Positions 60,050 through 64,000 of a stretch of DNA of 64,000 bases are shown piece after piece. Position 1 is the first letter of the stretch. Each line of letters opens with the position of its first letter. Below the pieces are notes generated by a model. It did no database searches. It saw only the letters and a list, made by a program, of their open reading frames with translations, and had not been told where the DNA came from. The position numbers and the translations under genes were made by a program. This stretch comes from CAYOZN01 sp964408455 (GTDB lineage: Bacteria > Planctomycetota > Phycisphaerae > UBA1845 > UTPLA1), in assembly GCA_964408455.1 (NCBI GenBank), contig CAYOZN010000005.1:177503-241502 (forward strand), written 5' to 3'.

Positions 60050-63000
60050 TTACGGCTCGGTTCTGCCCCCCACACGCTCATCGCTCTCCAGGCGCATGCG
60101 CCACTTCTCCGCCTCCGCCGGTTTGTCCCATGCCTCGTACAGTTCGATCAGCTTCTCGATTCCTTCCACATGGTTGGGATGGTCCGGCCGAAGCAGCGTC
60201 TGCTCCCGCTCCCGGCTCAGCAACAGCTGCGTCTGCGCCTCTTCAAATCGCCCCATCGCCGTCAGGCAGATGCCCAGCCCGCGACGAAAGTGCTCGGTCA
60301 GGTAGTGACCGTCGGGCCAGGCCTGCTCCGCCGTCGTCGTTGCTTCGCGATAGAGCACTTCGGCTTCATCCAGCCGGCCAAGGTCCTTAAGCATCGTCGC
60401 GAGGGCATGCATCGTCTTGAGCGTGTGCGGGTCCTGATTACCCAGCAGGTTCCGCCTTCCATTCAGTGCGGCCCGCAGCAGCGACTCCTGCTCCTCGTGC
60501 TTCTGTTGATCGCCCAGCGAAATCGCCAGATTGTGCATCAGGTTCAGCGTCATCGCATGATCGTCGCCGTATACCCGCTGCCCGGCGGCCAGTGCCGCGC
60601 GAAAGACCCCCTCGGCATCCGCGTGTCGCCCGACGTTGAGCAGCGCAAAGCCATAGTTGTTGCGTGCCACGATCGTGTACTCATTGTCGTCGCCCCACTC
60701 GAGCCGGCTCAGCTCCGCCGCCTCCGCTGCGATCGGCAGCGCCTCCTCGCCTTTCTTCTGCTCCCCGAGCGTGAGTATCAGATTGCTGAGCAGCGCCATC
60801 CGGTCGTTGACGGAGCCCTTGCGCGACTCGTGCTCGCGCAGCGCCTCGCGCAACAGCGCTTCCGACTCCGTCAGCTTTCCCTGCCGGCTCATGTTGGCGG
60901 CCAGTCGGATCGCCAGCTGAAAAAAGTTCTGCTTGCCCTGACCGTGATCTCTCAGGTCCGCCAGTGCCTCGCGGAACAACGGCTCCGCCGCCGCCCACGC
61001 GCCCAGCGACTCATGCGTCATCGCCAGCACCAGTCGCGCCGTGCGCGTCAGCCGGTGGCTTTCGCCCATGCCCTTGCGAAGCCCTGCATAGGCATTCTCC
61101 GCCAGCGGCAGCGCCTCCTCCCCCCGGCCTGTCAGCCACAGCACGTTCGCCAGGTTCATGCAGCCGATCAGTGTCTCCGGGTGCTCCTCGTGCAGTGCGC
61201 GATTGATGGCCAGCGTCTTGCGAAACAACGCCTCCGCCTCCTCGTGCTGACCTCGCTTCAACAGACATTCGGCGAGATTGTTCATGACGACCAGCGTGTC
61301 CGGATGTTCACTGCCCTGCACGCGAATGCGATCCGCAAGCACCCGGCGATAGAGCGCCTCCGCCTCCTCCAGGCGATCGGCATCCACGTACCAGCCGGCC
61401 AGCGCGCTCTTGGAGATGATCGTCTCCAGATGGTCCGGCCCCGACGCACGCTCCCGCGCCGCTGCCGCCTCGCGCAGCAGCGACTCGGCCTCCTCGAGCT
61501 TTCCCTGCGACGAGAGCGACGTGCCCAGTCGCCGCATTGTCTGCAGCGTCTTGTCGTGCGCCGGCCCCAGCTCGGCCCGCGCGATCGCCAGCGCCGCCCG
61601 GAATTGCGCCTCGGCCCTGCTCGATTCCGACATCCATTCGCTTACCAGGCCCAGGATCGTCCGCACCTCCAGCTCCACCAGCGGCTGATCGGCAAAGGCG
61701 CCGCGCTCGATATCCTCGGCCGCCTGGTCGAACAGCGCCCGCGCCGGCAGCGCCTCGCCCTGCATGGTGTACGGGTCCAGCTTGCGCAGAACGTCCTGCG
61801 TGAGAAAGCCGACCACCGAATGGGCGACTTGTTCCTGGCGCCGGGCCTCCGCCAGCGCCGCGTCCGCCTGCCGCTGTGCCGTCTGCGCGGCATCTCGATC
61901 GTGCGCCGCCTGCCGCCAGAATGCCAGCGACACCGCCAGCGCGCCCGCCATCACCATGACCACCAGTCCGGCCATCGACACCGCCAGCCGGTGCCTGCGC
62001 AGCTGCTTCGACACCACGTACCATGCGCTGTCGCGCTTCGCCTCGATCGGTTCGCCCCCCAGATAGCGCTCGATGTCCCGCGCGATATCCCCCGCGCTCT
62101 GATAGCGCTCCGCCCGGTCCTTGCGGAGACACTTCAGCACGATCGCATCCACCTCCCCGTCGATGCCTTCTCGCACCGCGCTCGGCGCCCGCGCATCGGC
62201 CCGGCAGATGTTGTCCAGCACCTGCCGCACGTTGCCGCCGATCTCGTGAGGCAGACGACCGGTCAATATCTGGTAGAGCACCACCCCGAGTGCATATACG
62301 TCGGTGCGCACGTCGATGTCCGACGGTCGCCCCTCCAGCTGCTCCGGGCTCGCCCACGGCAGGCTGCCGATGAACTGGCCCGTCACCGAGCGCACCAGCG
62401 TCTCGCCCCAGGCCAGATCGTCGTCCTCGTTCACCTTGGCCAGGCCGAAGTCCAGCACGTGCGGCTCGCCCGCCGGGTCCACGCGAATGTTCCCCGGCTT
62501 CAGATCGCGATGGATCACGCCGCGCAGATGTGCCACGTTGACGGCATGGCATATCTTCGCGAACAGGGCCAGCACCTGCCGCACGCTCAGGTTCGCGCCC
62601 GCCACGTATGCATCCAGCGTCTTCCCCGCGATGTAGTCCATCACGAAGTAGAACCCGTGCGCCGACGTGCCGCTCTCGTGGATCGTCACGATGTTGGGGT
62701 GCTTCAATTGCCCCAGGATCTGGATTTCCCGCTCGAAGCGCGCCTTCTCGCGCGGACCGCCGAAGGGCCCTTCCCGCATCACCTTGATCGCCACTTCGCG
62801 CCGCGTCCCGTGCTGTACGCTGCGGTACACCACCCCCTGTCCGCCGCGATGGATCTCCGGCCCGATGTCGTAGCCCGGCAGCGAGTCCACCTGCCACGCC
62901 GTCGCCACCGCCGACGCCGAGCCCGCCGTCTGCGTCCCCGGATTCCCGCCAAAGCCGCGCGCCCGCGCCGCCTCCGCCTGCCGCCGGGCATGCTCGATCG

Positions 63001-63058
63001 CCGCGGCATGGCGCGGATCGTCGTTCGCCTGTACGTACGCGTCTGAAGAGCCGTTCAT
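60050..63058 (-). CDS. Ser/Thr protein kinase with TPR sensor domain
   Basis: This 1,002-residue protein has a Hanks-type kinase domain (about 63-330): glycine loop IHRGGQGVVYRS, catalytic Lys92 in EVAIKVMREG, HRDLKPGN (183-190), DFGLAK (203-208), and SPEQLEGR. One helix (about 358-380) puts the rest outside. About ten tetratricopeptide repeats follow (LGTSLSSQGKLEEAESLLRE, MNNLAECLLKRGQHEEAEAL, MHALATMLKDLGRLDEAEVL) in the kinesin-light-chain style. The ECF sigma factor lies 79 bp upstream, same strand, so it is probably regulated by or regulates this kinase. ATG at 63058 is plausible without a strong ribosome site. Confidence 0.95.
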   Translation of the reverse strand: MNGSSDAYVQANDDPRHAAAIEHARRQAEAARARGFGGNPGTQTAGSASAVATAWQVDSLPGYDIGPEIHRGGQGVVYRSVQHGTRREVAIKVMREGPFGGPREKARFEREIQILGQLKHPNIVTIHESGTSAHGFYFVMDYIAGKTLDAYVAGANLSVRQVLALFAKICHAVNVAHLRGVIHRDLKPGNIRVDPAGEPHVLDFGLAKVNEDDDLAWGETLVRSVTGQFIGSLPWASPEQLEGRPSDIDVRTDVYALGVVLYQILTGRLPHEIGGNVRQVLDNICRADARAPSAVREGIDGEVDAIVLKCLRKDRAERYQSAGDIARDIERYLGGEPIEAKRDSAWYVVSKQLRRHRLAVSMAGLVVMVMAGALAVSLAFWRQAAHDRDAAQTAQRQADAALAEARRQEQVAHSVVGFLTQDVLRKLDPYTMQGEALPARALFDQAAEDIERGAFADQPLVELEVRTILGLVSEWMSESSRAEAQFRAALAIARAELGPAHDKTLQTMRRLGTSLSSQGKLEEAESLLREAAAARERASGPDHLETIISKSALAGWYVDADRLEEAEALYRRVLADRIRVQGSEHPDTLVVMNNLAECLLKRGQHEEAEALFRKTLAINRALHEEHPETLIGCMNLANVLWLTGRGEEALPLAENAYAGLRKGMGESHRLTRTARLVLAMTHESLGAWAAAEPLFREALADLRDHGQGKQNFFQLAIRLAANMSRQGKLTESEALLREALREHESRKGSVNDRMALLSNLILTLGEQKKGEEALPIAAEAAELSRLEWGDDNEYTIVARNNYGFALLNVGRHADAEGVFRAALAAGQRVYGDDHAMTLNLMHNLAISLGDQQKHEEQESLLRAALNGRRNLLGNQDPHTLKTMHALATMLKDLGRLDEAEVLYREATTTAEQAWPDGHYLTEHFRRGLGICLTAMGRFEEAQTQLLLSREREQTLLRPDHPNHVEGIEKLIELYEAWDKPAEAEKWRMRLESDERVGGRTEP

Positions 63059-63137
63059 ATGCTGGTTCCGATGGGGGCGTCGTGCGCCAGATCGGCGCCG
63101 CCCGCTGGAAGTGTACGCGACGTTCGACCCGGCCCCT

Positions 63138-63758
63138 TCACGCACCGCTCGAATCAAAAAACGCCGACGACGAGCCCAGCGCATCCCGAAGCCGATCGTG
63201 CGCCCGCGCCCGCAGCATGTGCACCGCCCCGGCCGAGCGGCCCAGCGACTTCGCCACCTCGGCGATCGGCTGCCCCTCGATATCGTACAGCCGGATGACG
63301 AGCCCATAGTCCTCCGGCAGCGAGGCCATCGCGCTCTCCAGCAGCTTGCATGCCTCCATGCGCCCGACCTGCCGGCTCGGCGTCGTATGCGTCGCCCCCA
63401 ACAGGTCGTACAGCCCCACCATCGAGTCCTCATACGTCGGAGGTCGCACCCGCTGCTGAGGCTGCGGCCGCTTCTGCCGCGTCAGGCCGCGAATGGCATC
63501 CTTCAGGTTGTTCTCGGCCACGTGCCGCAGCCATGTCGCAAATGATGCCCCGCCGTTCAGATCGAAGTGCTGTATCCGCAGAAACGCCTCCAGGTATGTC
63601 ACCTGCATCACGTCCGCCGGCTCCAGCACCGACTGCCACGTCTGCTCGATGCGCAGGGCCCGCTCGACCGCCGGGCCGTGCCGGCGCAACAGCTCGCTCA
63701 GCGCCGCCGAATCTCCGGCGACCGCGCCGCGCACCAGTTGTTCCTCGGAAGCATCCAC
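63138..63758 (-). CDS. ECF-family RNA polymerase sigma factor, kinase-linked
   Basis: This 206-residue protein has ECF region 2 (ALRIEQTWQSVLEPADVMQV, TYLEAFLRIQHFDLNGGASF, ATWLRHVAENNLKDAIRGL) and region 4 (DIEGQPIAEVAKSLGRSAGA, VHMLRARAHDRLRDAL). It starts at a GTG (MDASEEQLV) after GGAGGGA at good spacing. It lies upstream of the TPR kinase, the planctomycete ECF-kinase arrangement. To its left and upstream is the repeat region, which may hold its promoter. Confidence 0.92.
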   Translation of the reverse strand: MDASEEQLVRGAVAGDSAALSELLRRHGPAVERALRIEQTWQSVLEPADVMQVTYLEAFLRIQHFDLNGGASFATWLRHVAENNLKDAIRGLTRQKRPQPQQRVRPPTYEDSMVGLYDLLGATHTTPSRQVGRMEACKLLESAMASLPEDYGLVIRLYDIEGQPIAEVAKSLGRSAGAVHMLRARAHDRLRDALGSSSAFFDSSGA

Positions 63759-63810
63759 CCGATCCCTCCGCCACGCCGTCCATCCGGCTTCGCAGCCTGC
63801 CAGTATAAGC

Positions 63811-64000
63811 GCAACCGGGTGTCACTGCCCTGGGAGCAGTGCTCAACCGGGGTGCCACTGCTCTGAGAGCAGTGCCTTAGGTCCTCCAAGCGGGTGCCAC
63901 TGCCTTGCGAGTAGTGCTCAACCGGGGTGCCACTGCCCAGTGAGTAGTGCTCAACCGGGGTGCCACTGCTCTGAGAGCAGTGCCTTAGGTCCTCCAAGCG
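63811..64000. repeat. Cluster of palindromic 24-bp repeats
   Basis: Five units of GGTGCCACTGCTCTGAGAGC-AGTG type lie at 63818, 63851, 63893, 63926 and 63959, each a stem-loop able to form CACTGCTC/GAGCAGTG. Spacers are CTCAACCGG (three times) or CCTTAGGTCCTCCAAGC (once between units). A 51-bp stretch is identical at 63842-63892 and 63950-64000 (period 108 bp). The array continues past the window. No CRISPR: units are palindromic and spacers repeat. A relative is at 12325. Confidence 0.85.

Noticed and set aside
60170..63046. A 958-codon open frame on the plus strand opposite the TPR kinase
   Set aside because: It is the mirror of kinase and TPR codons and gives Arg/His/Gln/Leu-rich sequence without motifs; the kinase on the other strand has all catalytic residues.
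63811..64000. CRISPR array
   Set aside because: The units are perfect or near-perfect palindromes of 24 bp and the intervening segments repeat; CRISPR spacers should be unique and longer. No cas gene is present.

Overview
The window looks like a chromosomal piece of a planctomycete-type bacterium, probably a Phycisphaera-like or deep-branching lineage. This is an inference from gene content and not from a marker gene. The signs are high GC, two ECF sigma factors each coupled to a Ser/Thr protein kinase, a kinase with a long TPR tail, YkgJ-type cysteine-cluster proteins, a PEP-CTERM protein, many lipoproteins, and envelope proteins with long low-complexity tails. No tRNA, rRNA, CRISPR array, prophage or insertion sequence was seen.

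Layout. (1) 1-3.5 kb: a truncated zinc-finger/kinase gene translationally coupled to an ECF sigma factor, an SPW-repeat membrane protein, a DUF892 ferritin-like protein and a FixJ-type response regulator. (2) 3.7-19 kb: a membrane and metal cluster. A leftward P1B-type ATPase and an ABC-2 permease are divergent from a rightward run of three SPFH (HflK/HflC-like) proteins, an ABC ATPase, a second ABC-2 permease, a conserved exported protein, two YkgJ Cys-cluster proteins, a small lipoprotein and a Rieske ferredoxin, closed by a strong hairpin. The ATPase and the third SPFH protein share a His-rich N-terminus ending in GDAH. (3) 19-24.6 kb: a leftward Ser/Gly/Met/Arg repeat protein with a TPR tail, then rightward envelope genes: a parvulin isomerase, two lipoproteins and a TonB-like one-helix protein.

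(4) 24.9-53 kb: a type II secretion operon in the order F-G-H-I-J-K-L-M-D, with many stop/start overlaps. It is followed by a lipoprotein, a VKOR-DsbA disulfide-forming fusion and a thrombospondin type-3 repeat protein with a Cys-rich C-terminal anchor, and it ends at a perfect terminator. The secretin gene is the standout of the window. It encodes 4,683 residues: a signal peptide, an N0-like domain, about 43 tandem N1/N3-like modules (hand count) where ordinary secretins have three, and then a single normal secretin pore domain. GspH and GspI carry long Gly/Arg-rich tails. No gspE, gspC or prepilin peptidase is in the window.

(5) 53-60 kb: a leftward cyclophilin-FKBP fusion, pyrF and sat; a rightward polytopic protein of unknown function, aroB and a PEP-CTERM protein. 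(6) 60-64 kb: a leftward TPR Ser/Thr kinase and its ECF sigma factor, then a cluster of palindromic 24-bp repeats running off the right edge. One copy of the same palindrome lies at 12.3 kb.

How it may fit together (inference): the 19-54 kb section reads as an export and folding factory (secretion machine, disulfide formation, three prolyl isomerase domains, surface-anchored cargo) suited to a very deep or crowded periplasm. The 4-19 kb section looks like a membrane-domain or metal-homeostasis assembly built from SPFH scaffolds and transporters.
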